The notes: a model not told the origin generated them from the letters alone. DNA of 19,031 nt from M3007 sp041741155 (GCA_041741155.1 JBGSKO010000182.1:1-19031), one strand, 5' to 3'; shown: positions 1 through 7,759, numbered from the stretch's first letter. Program-made: numbers and translations.

Positions 1-951
1 GGCGGAACCACGAGCTATCTACTACCTTGTCTTGCTCCGAGTAAATCCGGCAGCCTGCGCACCAGCCCGCTCGCCCGCAAACGCGCCAAAGAACTGGGCA
101 TTGACCTGGCCGATGTGCGCCCGCAGAGCGGCGGCGACCGCATTTCCTACAAGGACGTAGTGGATTTTGTGAAACGGAAAATAGACACCGGCGGCGGCTC
201 CGCAGCACCAGGTGCCGCACCAGCCAACAAACCACTGCCCAATTTTGACAAATTCGGCGCTACCGACCGCCAGGCGCAAAGTCGCATCGGGGTCGTCACC
301 GCCGAAAATATGGTCTATGCGTTCAACGCTATCCCGCACGCCTGGATATCCGAAAAGGCCGACATCACCCGCCTCGAAGAATTGCGCCAACAGTACAAAG
401 ACCGCGTGAAAGCAGCAGGCGGCAGCCTTACCACCACCGCTATCCTCACCAAGGCTGTGGCCGCTGTGCTGCGCAAAATGCCGCAGTTCAACGCCAGCTA
501 CGACGCGGAAAAACGCGAGGTCATTTTCAAAAAATTCTACAACATCGGTATCGCCGTGGACACCCCGCGCGGCCTGCTGGTACCCGTCCTCCGCAACGTA
601 GACCAAAAGAGCCTGACGGAAATATCCGTGGAGCTCACCGAACTCAGCACCCGCACCCGCGACGGCAAGAACAAACTCGAAGACCTGGAGGGCGGCACGT
701 TCAGCATTTCCAACATCGGCGGCATCGGCGGCACCAACATGATCTCTATCGTCAACTGGCCGGAAGTAGCCATTCTGAGCATCACCGCCGCCCACTACGA
801 ACCGGTCTGGAATGGTACCGCTTTCGAGCCGCGCCTGATGATGCCCATGACCATCGGCTGGGACCACCGCGTGATCAACGGCGCCGACGCCGCGCGTTTC
901 CTGCAGCAGTTGAAAGCTATTCTGGAGGAGCCGTTCCTCGGCTGGCTGTAG
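1..951 (+). CDS. 2-oxoacid dehydrogenase E2 acyltransferase, 3' part
   Basis: This is the dihydrolipoamide acyltransferase core (E2) of a pyruvate- or branched-chain-type dehydrogenase complex. It moves the acyl group from lipoyl-lysine to CoA in the cytoplasm. The frame is open from base 1, so the start and the lipoyl domain(s) lie outside the window; 316 codons are visible. Residues 19-58 form the peripheral subunit-binding domain (TSPLARKRAKELGIDL). A Gly/Ala/Pro linker follows at about 62-80, then the catalytic domain at about 85-316. The active-site motif is DHRVING, with His289 and Asn293. The Asn, where many E2s have Asp, is known in acetyltransferase-type E2s such as that of Azotobacter, so pyruvate dehydrogenase is the likeliest complex, but substrate class is not settled. 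The first ~15 residues (GGTTSYLLPC...) do not look like the usual linker and may reflect the window or contig edge. Confidence 0.93.
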   Translation, partial: GGTTSYLLPCLAPSKSGSLRTSPLARKRAKELGIDLADVRPQSGGDRISYKDVVDFVKRKIDTGGGSAAPGAAPANKPLPNFDKFGATDRQAQSRIGVVTAENMVYAFNAIPHAWISEKADITRLEELRQQYKDRVKAAGGSLTTTAILTKAVAAVLRKMPQFNASYDAEKREVIFKKFYNIGIAVDTPRGLLVPVLRNVDQKSLTEISVELTELSTRTRDGKNKLEDLEGGTFSISNIGGIGGTNMISIVNWPEVAILSITAAHYEPVWNGTAFEPRLMMPMTIGWDHRVINGADAARFLQQLKAILEEPFLGWL

Positions 952-965
952 TTTTTGGAGCATCG

Positions 966-1003
966 AAAAACCTTCCAGATTTGAAAATTTGGAAGGGGTT
1001 TTT
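966..1003. terminator. Intrinsic terminator between convergent genes
   Basis: An 11-bp stem, CCTTCCAGATT at 971-981 with AATTTGGAAGG at 986-996 (one G-U pair), closes a TGAA tetraloop. It is followed by GGTTTTT at 997-1003 and preceded by AAAAA at 966-970. A T-run therefore follows the hairpin on both strands, so it could stop both the E2 transcript and the convergent minus-strand transcript. Confidence 0.8.
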
Positions 1004-1061
1004 GTGCTGCACTTGGTGTTTTCATTAAGGGGAGCAGGGTAAACCCCGATACCGCCGCGCC

Positions 1062-1135
1062 TTTCCACCCTGCTTGTGTTTTCACCAAGCAGCTCAATGC
1101 GGGACTGCTTGGTGAAAATACAAGCAGGGCGGAAA
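1062..1135. repeat. Long inverted repeat, 31-bp arms
   Basis: Arms at 1062-1092 and 1105-1135 are complementary over 31 positions with two mismatches, around a 12-base spacer (1093-1104). The core CTGCTTGGTG is repeated in inverted form at both arms. On the plus strand it is followed by TTATTATTTTTTT; on the minus strand no T-run follows. A degraded related stretch (CTTGGTGTTTTCATTAAG) lies just upstream near 1012-1030. It may be a back-up terminator, an mRNA 3' end stabiliser for the minus-strand gene, or a remnant of a small palindromic element. Confidence 0.75.
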
Positions 1136-1139
1136 ATTA

Positions 1140-2897
1140 TTATTTTTTTGCCAAAACTACTGCCTTCGAGGCCCAGACCTGCCCGTTGCGTCCCGTCAAG
1201 GTCACATAATACAGCCCGTCGGGCAAGGCGGACAGATCGGCCTTGGCCTCCCCCCGGCCCACTCCAAAGGAGGGGGAGACGTGGTGTACCCGCCCCAGCG
1301 CATCCACCACCCGCACCGACACCAGCTCGCCCTCCGGCACCCCGCTCCACTGTACCAAACCCGTGGTAGGATTTGGCCAAAACACGACTCCCATTTCGTT
1401 GGGAAGCGACGGCTCGGTACTGCTCGTCTGCTGCACCCACACCGTTTTGCACTTCGTATCGCTGCCGTACGAGTTACTCACGGTGAGGCACACCTCGTAG
1501 GGGCCTGCTGCAGGGTAGGTATGCGATGGGTGCTTCTCGGTGCTGCTGTTGGCAGAGCCGCTGCCCGGGTCGCCGAAGTTCCACCACCAGTCGGTGGGAT
1601 TGTACCATGACACGGAAGTGAAGTCCACCCCGAGGCCGGGCGTGCGGTCGTAGCGCCAGTTGGCCAGCGGGTGATTGTCCAGCCCGAGCGTATCGCAGGG
1701 CGAGCCGTCTATGGGGCCGAGGCGGAAGTTGGGGAAATGGGGGAGGCCGTCAATCGGATAATCAAGTTGGTAGTAGTTCTGCTCGAAGGTGCAGGCTGCG
1801 CCGGCCCGTTCGGGGTGTTTCATGCGGTGCAGGCATTTTTGGCCATTGTAGGGCCGGCAGTAGATCATGCCGTCGGGGCCGAGCTCCATAGTACCGATAC
1901 TGCCGCTGAGGAAGCATACGGGCGGGTCGGCGGTGGCCACAACCTGCATACTCCCGCCAAGATCGGCAGCATACGTATCGAACTGTAACAACCGCCGGTT
2001 TTCAGAAGCATACAGATATCGGCCGTCGGCCGACCAGGCTAAGCCCGCAAAACGCTCAATGTCGGCCATGTTCTGCAACTTTACATGGATAGGGTAGGAC
2101 AAGGTACCTGTACAGCGGTCAAAATCGAACACTTTGAGGTCGTCCTGCGAGTCAAAACGCGCCAGTTTGGAGCCATCGGGAGAAAAAACTATTTGGCCGC
2201 CTTGCACTTTTCCGGTGTCTACTGCCCCGATTTCCTGATAGGTGGTTTCAATGCCCTCAGGCGTGAGCAGGGTGAAGTAGTATCGGTTGCTAAATTTTTT
2301 TGCCGCCACTACCCACCAGTCGCGGCCGTTGGCATGACGTATGGAGTGGATGCCATGAAAGTGGATGGTATCGGAGACAACCGGATTATTTTTAACAACC
2401 ACAGCTCCATTACCATTATTTGCTGACATATCTATTATTGTATATAGTGATTTTATTGTACCATAAGAATCAATCATATGTAGATGAAATAAATAATAGT
2501 GTAGGTCAGGGTGCTTAGGAGATGGAAGAAGTATCATACTGTTATCTAGAGCATATCCTCTGCCATCCGCGCACCAAATATTATACAGTAGACCCGGATT
2601 TAGTTCCTCGCTATTTTCAATAGTATTACCATCTGGTTTTTCAATGAAACATCCATTGCTGTAAACTATAAGATTTCCATCTGTATCACAAATTGATGAT
2701 GTTGTTCCAAAAAAAGTCATGTTTCTGGAGGTATTTACAATTTGCATAGAGTCATTGAAAACGAAATTGATGCCTTCTGCCTCTGGAGTGGCCGGTTCAT
2801 AGTTGTATCCCAGCACCCAAATATTATCCTTTTTTTGGGCATATACGCTCGAAAACGATGCTACCAGTGGCAGCATTATGGTGAGTATCCATTTCAT
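1140..2897 (-). CDS. Secreted PKD-domain protein with T9SS type A sorting domain
   Basis: The protein has 585 residues and is exported; no enzyme motif was recognised. The start at 2897 gives a good signal peptide (MKWILTIMLPLVASFSSVYA, cleavage near residue 20). The frame remains open 16 codons further upstream, but those codons run through a terminator-like hairpin, so they were not used. Residues ~25-410 carry repeated stretches such as FSPDGSKLARFDS and WSADGRYLYASENRR, typical of beta-propeller blades. A PKD domain lies at about 420-495 (WWWNFGDPGSGS, then HPSHTYPAAGPYEVCLTV). The C-terminal ~84 residues form a T9SS type A sorting domain (WPNPTTG ... LPDGLYYVTL ... KAVVLAKK), which directs passage across the outer membrane and surface attachment or release. 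Base composition changes sharply within the gene: about 33% GC at 2401-2760 against roughly 65% around 1561-1680. The beta-helix cargo gene lies upstream on the same strand. Confidence 0.9.
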   Translation of the reverse strand: MKWILTIMLPLVASFSSVYAQKKDNIWVLGYNYEPATPEAEGINFVFNDSMQIVNTSRNMTFFGTTSSICDTDGNLIVYSNGCFIEKPDGNTIENSEELNPGLLYNIWCADGRGYALDNSMILLPSPKHPDLHYYLFHLHMIDSYGTIKSLYTIIDMSANNGNGAVVVKNNPVVSDTIHFHGIHSIRHANGRDWWVVAAKKFSNRYYFTLLTPEGIETTYQEIGAVDTGKVQGGQIVFSPDGSKLARFDSQDDLKVFDFDRCTGTLSYPIHVKLQNMADIERFAGLAWSADGRYLYASENRRLLQFDTYAADLGGSMQVVATADPPVCFLSGSIGTMELGPDGMIYCRPYNGQKCLHRMKHPERAGAACTFEQNYYQLDYPIDGLPHFPNFRLGPIDGSPCDTLGLDNHPLANWRYDRTPGLGVDFTSVSWYNPTDWWWNFGDPGSGSANSSTEKHPSHTYPAAGPYEVCLTVSNSYGSDTKCKTVWVQQTSSTEPSLPNEMGVVFWPNPTTGLVQWSGVPEGELVSVRVVDALGRVHHVSPSFGVGRGEAKADLSALPDGLYYVTLTGRNGQVWASKAVVLAKK

Positions 2898-2905
2898 AAT
2901 CGTGG

Positions 2906-2953
2906 AAAAATATAAAGCCAGCCTGTGTATCGTCCGGGAATACACAGGCTGGC
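2906..2953 (-). terminator. Perfect 14-bp hairpin with U-rich tail between the two T9SS genes
   Basis: GCCAGCCTGTGTAT at 2917-2930 is perfectly complementary to 2940-2953, with a 9-base loop. On the minus strand it follows the stop of the upstream beta-helix gene by about 13 bases and is followed by TTTATATTTTT. This is the form of an intrinsic terminator or attenuator. The next ATG (2897) is only 19 bases past the stem, leaving little room for a separate promoter, so partial read-through is likely. It also argues against an upstream start for the next gene. Confidence 0.8.
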
Positions 2954-2966
2954 AAAATGAAGAAAT

Positions 2967-5900
2967 TTAGTGCTTGATCAACAACACTTTTTGTGTGGCT
3001 AAAACGGATTTGTCCTTAGCATCAAGCAACTGAACCTGGTAGAACCCTTCCGGCAAATGACCGATTTGAACCATCGTGCTGGTCAGGTTCTGCTCCACTT
3101 GCAACTGGCCTGTGTTGTTATATAGGCGCAGCAACACGGGTTGCTCGTTGGTCCCGCTCCAGGCCAATAAACCTGTAGTCGGGTTCGGGTACAACACAAC
3201 CTTGCCGGCATTGGCGGGCGTTTCTGCTGATTCTGCGCGTTTCCGCTCCTCCGATACTGCGCACAATTCGACATCGTCGTAACTTGCTCCGGTGAAGTGC
3301 GCCACAATGGTCCGCGCCTCGTATACGGCGTCGCCGCCTTCCAGCGGGCACATGTCGGCGATGGATACCAGCGTAGCGAGGTCGCCAGTCTGCAGGGTAT
3401 CGTACAGCAGCAGGTTGAATACGATGTTGTTTACCGTTTTGTGGTTGGCGGCAGGAGTAGGCGTAGTAGCCGTGATCCAGGCGTTCTGCATACGAAGCGT
3501 TTGGATTTTTGTTTTGCGGACCTGTACCAACGTGTCCAAGTATTCGGCATATTGAATGCGCGCAGCCGTGCTCTCCAGTACGGCAGTATCGTATTGCGAT
3601 ACCAGCACCGACGTATCGCCCGCTTGTCGCAGACTGTCCAGCGTCAGCAGGTTGCCCATCTCGCCATGCCAGTATTGGCGGTAGTATTCCAGCGTGGAAT
3701 CCTCCACGGCGGTAAGTGTAAAAATTTTGCTGCGCTCCTCCGCGATGTAGGCCAAGCGCCCGGTGGACAGGCTGTCGTGGTCTTCCTTAAAATCTTCATA
3801 TACCGTAGCATACGACTCAATGGATGGATGGCGCAGCATCTTGCGATACAGCCGAAAAGCACCTTTCCAGTTCATTTCGTCTTCGTACAGGTCGGGAAAT
3901 AACTCGTCTGCTGCAATCACCTCATCCAACGCAGTCGGTACGGAACTTTCCGGGATACGGGGCGGCGTGAGCGGCGGGAAAGAGCAAGCCGCGCAATTAT
4001 CATACGTGGGGCCAGATTCATCTTTGAACCAGATTTCGTCAGGCCATACTTCCGGATTTAATTCGGAGCCATCATTTTCGTCAACAAAAATAGGTGAAAG
4101 CGAAACGATACTATAATTCCTTCCACCCAAACAGTTTCCTTCAATTACTTCCAAATCCCAGAGGTTTCCAGTGTGATACTGCCCGCCGATATACGCGCCG
4201 GCATTGAGTTGCAGGCCGGTGCAGTGGATGTTCATGCTGTTGCCGCGCACGGCGTCGGTAAACTCGGCCATATCGAGGAAGAGCAAGCCGATGTCGGTGT
4301 TGTCCATGCAGTTGCACTGATAGGTGTTGGCGAAGCCCGCGCTGCTGTGGATGGCCGTGCTTGTGCCCAGTCCGGCGGCAGTCTGGTCAATGGTGTTGGC
4401 CGTCAGGTCGCTGTGCATGACCCCTTCCGCCAGTATGCCCGTGTACACGGCAGGCTGGGTGGTGTTCACGACGATGTTTTCGTGTACCGTACCCAATACG
4501 CCGTTGCGGTACCCAATGCCGATACCGCCCTGTAGCATGGAGATGGTGTCGTTGCCCACGTCCCATCCTTCCAGCCCGACGGGCACGCTGGAGCCGGATG
4601 GCGTGTAGCCGAAGCCGATCTCGTTCATTTCGATGCCACGCGTCAGGTTGTTTCCAGGTGCGAGCGCCCCGCTGATCGTGATCCGGTTGTTCGAGATAAC
4701 ACTGATCGGGTGCAGCGGCTCATTCAACCCCGAGCGGATACCGAAGTGTCGGGCGGTAATGGTGTTGTTCCGCAGCCGCACGTCGCGGGTGTGGCTGTTG
4801 GACCAGTCAATACCGGTATTTACCCGGATCATCGCAGTCCTCTCCACCTTGCCCGCGTAATTGATAGCCCGAATACCGGTTTTGCAACTGTCGAATGTCA
4901 TAGTTGAAAACGGAAAGTTGATATTGAACCAGTCGGCGTCCTTACTGGCAAGGTAGATGCCATAGCCCTCGTGCTGGTACACCGGCGTAGTCGCTATGGA
5001 ATTCATATTAAAAAACGTCATGTTGCCGATGTTGCCAGTGGAATTGAAGCCGAGAATGCCGTTGGCAAGGGAGTCAAAGGTGGTAGTGCCGAACACGTTG
5101 AAATCCCGGTACTGATTGAGCCGGATACCACAGTAGCCCCGTGCCTCCACAGGTTCGGGCATGCCGGAATAGGGGGCGTTGATGGCCGCTTGTGTAGTTG
5201 AGAATCTGTTGCCGGTCATGGCAAGAATGTTCACCCGCTTGTTAGCTTCCTGCACACCGTCCATATCGAGATTCAGGCCGATATAGTTGTCGAAGAAGTC
5301 GTTTGAAACCAGACTGATGGTAGAACCTGGTTTGGCGTCAATGGCGAAGCGGCAGTCGTTGATTGAACTGGAAGTAGCCCTCAATGTTGCTCCAGGTTCG
5401 AGCGTGATTCCAACAGCAAGCTGGTCGCAGGCAAAGATTAAGGCATTTAACAAGGTGAGCGTCACTCCAGATCGAACCAAGATTTGTGTGCCGGGAAAAA
5501 GATAAAGAACCGGAGTCGCCGGAATGCTGTTGCCCGGGCCGTCGAAGGAGTAGTCTACATCTACATCCAACAGTCCGTCAATAGTTTTTTGCTCAACCGC
5601 TGCGCTGACGCCCGAATTGGGTAACAGACGAGTGGCTGCAATTAAATCGGACACCTGGCCGCTGATCGGTGTTTCCCATAACCCACGTGTTACTAAAAAA
5701 GTAAAAATGTGAAAGTTGTCAGGCGGAAACAGAGAGCATTCCGATGCTTCCTGTGGAATCAAATCCACGTGTATTAAGTAGTCGTCTCCAGCATAATACG
5801 TATCCGGTTCGAGCGAAAACCGCACGGCGTTGTTTACAAATTCTTGATCAGGCAAATCATCAATACTCAAATTGAAGCGCCGCCAGATGTGCATGCCGTC

Positions 5901-6278
5901 AAACCAGGTATCCTCAAATGCCAAAGGCAGATCTCCGAGGTATTTAATGGCGTCAAGCGGTGTATTGGACTCGTCAGATGTTCCAATTGAAATACGCAGG
6001 AACATATCGGTCGTGCACTCTGAACCAGAATCACGCGTATTGGTAACGATGGTGTTGATGGTAATTTCATCACAAAAAGGAAGAATTTCAGTCTGTTCAA
6101 AATCAGCATCCACCAACCCTTCCGGGCATTCGCATTGGGCGCCAAGACTGGACAGGTTACAAAATATCAACATTTGCATCAAAACGAATACCTTCGCACT
6201 CCAAATCACGCGGTGTGCGGTGTGCGGTGTGCGGGCATATCTATGCCCGACCCCGCTGAAAAAATTACATTGTTTCAT
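2967..6278 (-). CDS. Large secreted right-handed beta-helix protein with T9SS sorting domain
   Basis: With the ATG at 6278 the protein has 1103 residues. An export signal with hydrophobic core FVLMQMLIFCNLSSLGAQ ends near residue 48. The n-region is then unusually long (about 25 residues) and contains a heptamer repeat, so a GTG start at 6209 just after that repeat is a real alternative. Residues ~240-720 contain many short Asn/Gly-rich turns (LEPGATLRATSSSINDC, VSNDFFDNYIGLNL, IEGNCLGGRNYSI), typical of right-handed parallel beta-helix (pectate-lyase-like) folds. Residues ~765-1010 look mostly helical and end in CPLEGGDAVYEAR. The last 77 residues are a T9SS type A sorting domain (LYPNPTTG ... 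LPEGFYQVQLLD ... QKVLLIKH). The likely role is as a large surface-displayed or released protein; substrate and enzymatic activity are unknown. Confidence 0.88.
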   Translation of the reverse strand: MKQCNFFSGVGHRYARTPHTAHRVIWSAKVFVLMQMLIFCNLSSLGAQCECPEGLVDADFEQTEILPFCDEITINTIVTNTRDSGSECTTDMFLRISIGTSDESNTPLDAIKYLGDLPLAFEDTWFDGMHIWRRFNLSIDDLPDQEFVNNAVRFSLEPDTYYAGDDYLIHVDLIPQEASECSLFPPDNFHIFTFLVTRGLWETPISGQVSDLIAATRLLPNSGVSAAVEQKTIDGLLDVDVDYSFDGPGNSIPATPVLYLFPGTQILVRSGVTLTLLNALIFACDQLAVGITLEPGATLRATSSSINDCRFAIDAKPGSTISLVSNDFFDNYIGLNLDMDGVQEANKRVNILAMTGNRFSTTQAAINAPYSGMPEPVEARGYCGIRLNQYRDFNVFGTTTFDSLANGILGFNSTGNIGNMTFFNMNSIATTPVYQHEGYGIYLASKDADWFNINFPFSTMTFDSCKTGIRAINYAGKVERTAMIRVNTGIDWSNSHTRDVRLRNNTITARHFGIRSGLNEPLHPISVISNNRITISGALAPGNNLTRGIEMNEIGFGYTPSGSSVPVGLEGWDVGNDTISMLQGGIGIGYRNGVLGTVHENIVVNTTQPAVYTGILAEGVMHSDLTANTIDQTAAGLGTSTAIHSSAGFANTYQCNCMDNTDIGLLFLDMAEFTDAVRGNSMNIHCTGLQLNAGAYIGGQYHTGNLWDLEVIEGNCLGGRNYSIVSLSPIFVDENDGSELNPEVWPDEIWFKDESGPTYDNCAACSFPPLTPPRIPESSVPTALDEVIAADELFPDLYEDEMNWKGAFRLYRKMLRHPSIESYATVYEDFKEDHDSLSTGRLAYIAEERSKIFTLTAVEDSTLEYYRQYWHGEMGNLLTLDSLRQAGDTSVLVSQYDTAVLESTAARIQYAEYLDTLVQVRKTKIQTLRMQNAWITATTPTPAANHKTVNNIVFNLLLYDTLQTGDLATLVSIADMCPLEGGDAVYEARTIVAHFTGASYDDVELCAVSEERKRAESAETPANAGKVVLYPNPTTGLLAWSGTNEQPVLLRLYNNTGQLQVEQNLTSTMVQIGHLPEGFYQVQLLDAKDKSVLATQKVLLIKH
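6211..6235. repeat. Tandem heptamer CGGTGTG x3
   Basis: CGGTGTG occurs at 6211-6217, 6218-6224 and 6225-6231, followed by the partial unit CGGG. It lies inside the first 25 codons of the beta-helix gene as called from the ATG at 6278. Next to it GGGCAT at 6233-6238 and ATGCCC at 6243-6248 can form a small hairpin. Because the unit is 7 bases, any change in copy number would shift the frame between that ATG and the signal peptide. Confidence 0.85.
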
Positions 6279-6524
6279 CGGAAAAAAATATTTTGGTGAA
6301 AAGATCGGTTTTTGCCGCTCCGCCTGGCAGTCCCGGACGCTGCCTAGGCGGTTGCGACACGCCGAAGGTAGCCAACAGACTCCGGGTTTCCATGTTAAAT
6401 TTCAGGCATTGTGTGGATATGTCCAAATGAAGGGTGAACGAGGTAGATGACTGTGTGGAACCATCCCGGATAGACTCAAGAAAACGTACATTTATTCCCC
6501 CCACCGCCACCCATCCGTTTTACT
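6279..6524. promoter_or_regulatory. Divergent intergenic region with GC-rich inverted repeat
   Basis: These 246 bases separate the divergent beta-helix and split-barrel genes, so promoters for both must lie here. An imperfect stem, CCGCCTGGCAG at 6320-6330 with CTGCCTAGGCGG at 6340-6351 (one bulged base, 9-base loop), is visible with no T-run after it on either strand. TACATTTA at 6487-6494 resembles the Bacteroidota -7 element TAnnTTTG in all but the last base, but no matching -33 element is clear. Short open frames here show no family features. Confidence 0.4.
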
Positions 6525-7172
6525 ATGAAACAAAAAACATCCCGTACCCAAGGCTCCCGCTACTATCCAAAACGCTACGACCTCGATCCGGCCTCCCGCG
6601 ATGCCATTCTGGACGAGGGACTCGTATGTCACGTCGGTTTCGTGCGCGAGGGGCAGCCAATCATCATTCCCACGGGATACTGCCGCGTGGGCAATACCCT
6701 GTACCTGCACGGCTCGGTAGGCAGTCATTTTTTTATGCAGATGGCGCAGGGCATCCCGGTGTGCATCACCGTGACGCTGGTGGATGGCCTGGTGCTGGCA
6801 CGTTCGGTCTTTCACCACTCCATGAACTACCGCTCGGTGGTGGCCTTTGGCAACACACGCCTGGTGACTGACGAAGCGGAAATGTGGCTCGCCGCCGAAC
6901 GATTCACCGAACACGTCGTGCCCGGCCGCTGGGCGGATGCCCGCACGCCTTCTCCCGGCGAAATGAAAAAAACCATGTTCATCGCTATAGAGATTGAAGA
7001 GGCTTCGGTCAAATTCCGGGCATCCGGCGTGGCCGACGATGAGGCCGATATGGACCTGCCCGTGTGGGCGGGCGTACTGCCGTTGCAACTGACTCCGCAA
7101 GCCCCCGAACCCGATGAAAGTGGCGTGGCAGGACTCGAAATCCCGGCGTATGTGGCGGAATATGCGCGCTAA
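6525..7172 (+). CDS. FMN-binding split-barrel protein (pyridoxamine 5'-phosphate oxidase family)
   Basis: This 215-residue cytoplasmic protein resembles the flavin/nucleotide-binding Pyridox_ox_2 branch of the PNPOx-like split-barrel superfamily. Visible family features are an N-terminal helix that opens with RDAILDEGLVCHVGFV, the strand pair PIIIPTGYCRVGNTLYLHGS, a second half with ICITVTL-type strands (CITVTLVDGLVLARS), and a conserved-looking MNYRSVVAFGNTRLV block where members bind FMN. A later segment, TMFIAIEIEEASVKFR, is the usual last barrel strand. Relatives bind flavin or related cofactors; the substrate cannot be told. The ATG at 6525 is the first in frame and fits the family start. 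It lies 98 bases upstream of umuD on the same strand, but the palindrome in that gap suggests umuDC has its own promoter. Confidence 0.87.
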   Translation: MKQKTSRTQGSRYYPKRYDLDPASRDAILDEGLVCHVGFVREGQPIIIPTGYCRVGNTLYLHGSVGSHFFMQMAQGIPVCITVTLVDGLVLARSVFHHSMNYRSVVAFGNTRLVTDEAEMWLAAERFTEHVVPGRWADARTPSPGEMKKTMFIAIEIEEASVKFRASGVADDEADMDLPVWAGVLPLQLTPQAPEPDESGVAGLEIPAYVAEYAR

Positions 7173-7205
7173 CCCGCCCGCACTCATAGTGCAAATAACT
7201 TTATC

Positions 7206-7233
7206 TGTTTTAAAGACGGACTACTTTAAAACA
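7206..7233. promoter_or_regulatory. Palindromic operator candidate upstream of umuDC
   Basis: TGTTTTAAAG at 7206-7215 and CTTTAAAACA at 7224-7233 are perfect inverted copies separated by 8 bases (ACGGACTA). The site ends 37 bases before the umuD ATG, where a repressor site would overlap a promoter. It does not match the known E. coli or Bacillus LexA boxes. The AT-rich symmetric half-sites and position suggest a dimeric repressor controlling damage-inducible expression; the repressor is not in this window. Confidence 0.6.
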
Positions 7234-7270
7234 ATTTGATTCATATTTGTCGCTCAAAACATACTGTTAC

Positions 7271-7759
7271 ATGAGCGAACGTACCATTTGGTGGGTCTCC
7301 CCCACCCTTGAATTTTATTTGGCAGAAATAGGTCCCGATCTGGCGCTACCCTTCCTTGACGGCGGTGTACCGGCGGGCTTTCCTTCCCCTGCCGACGATC
7401 ACCTGGACCTGACCATTGACCTCAACCGCGAACTGGTGGATCATCCCGAGGCTACATTTTATGCCCGCGTACGCGGCGCTTCCATGCAGGATGCCGGTAT
7501 CCAGGACGGTGATGTGCTGGTGGTGGACCGCTCGCTGACGGCCCGAAACGACGACATCGCAGTGGCTTACCTCAACGGAGAATTTACCGTCAAACGCCTC
7601 CGTTTTGCCGGAAACACCTGCCTCCTTTTGCCTGCCAACCACGACTACCCCGAAATACCCATTGGCGAAAACGACGATTTCAGGGTGTGGGGCGTGGTCA
7701 CTTACGTCATCAAAAACGTACGCGAGGGAGGGCGTGGCCGATGGGTATGTATGCGTTAG
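7271..7759 (+). CDS. umuD: UmuD-like self-cleaving subunit of DNA polymerase V
   Basis: This 162-residue protein belongs to the S24 (LexA/UmuD) family. After RecA-stimulated self-cleavage, UmuD' joins UmuC to form a translesion polymerase. The cleavage site is Ala35-Gly36 in VPAGFPSPADD; E. coli UmuD has Cys-Gly. The catalytic pair is Ser71 (GASMQD) and Lys108 (EFTVKRL). The spacing from cleavage Gly to Ser (35) and from Ser to Lys (37) equals that of E. coli UmuD, so the protein looks functional. The N-terminal arm before the cleavage site is about 11 residues longer than in E. coli. The ATG at 7271 was preferred to an in-frame TTG 24 bases upstream. Its last bases overlap the start of umuC, so the two are probably translationally coupled. 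The upstream palindrome is the likely control site. Confidence 0.95.
   Translation: MSERTIWWVSPTLEFYLAEIGPDLALPFLDGGVPAGFPSPADDHLDLTIDLNRELVDHPEATFYARVRGASMQDAGIQDGDVLVVDRSLTARNDDIAVAYLNGEFTVKRLRFAGNTCLLLPANHDYPEIPIGENDDFRVWGVVTYVIKNVREGGRGRWVCMR
7726..7732 (+). promoter_or_regulatory. Shine-Dalgarno-like GGGAGGG before umuC
   Basis: GGGAGGG inside the end of umuD lies 8 bases before the ATG at 7741 and 14 before the second in-frame ATG at 7747. The spacing favours 7741, although many Bacteroidota rely little on this signal. Confidence 0.45.

Noticed and set aside
22..1452. 476-codon open frame on the minus strand opposite the E2 gene
   Set aside because: It is antisense to a clear E2 acyltransferase, crosses two hairpins and has low-complexity Gly/Arg/Ala composition with no family features; a by-product of GC-rich codons.
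2898..2945. 16-codon upstream extension of the PKD protein
   Set aside because: These codons translate the perfect hairpin and its U-rich tail; the downstream ATG gives a standard signal peptide.
6265..6510. 81-codon open frame on the minus strand just upstream of the beta-helix gene
   Set aside because: It runs through an inverted repeat, overlaps the start of the beta-helix gene and shows no family or export features.
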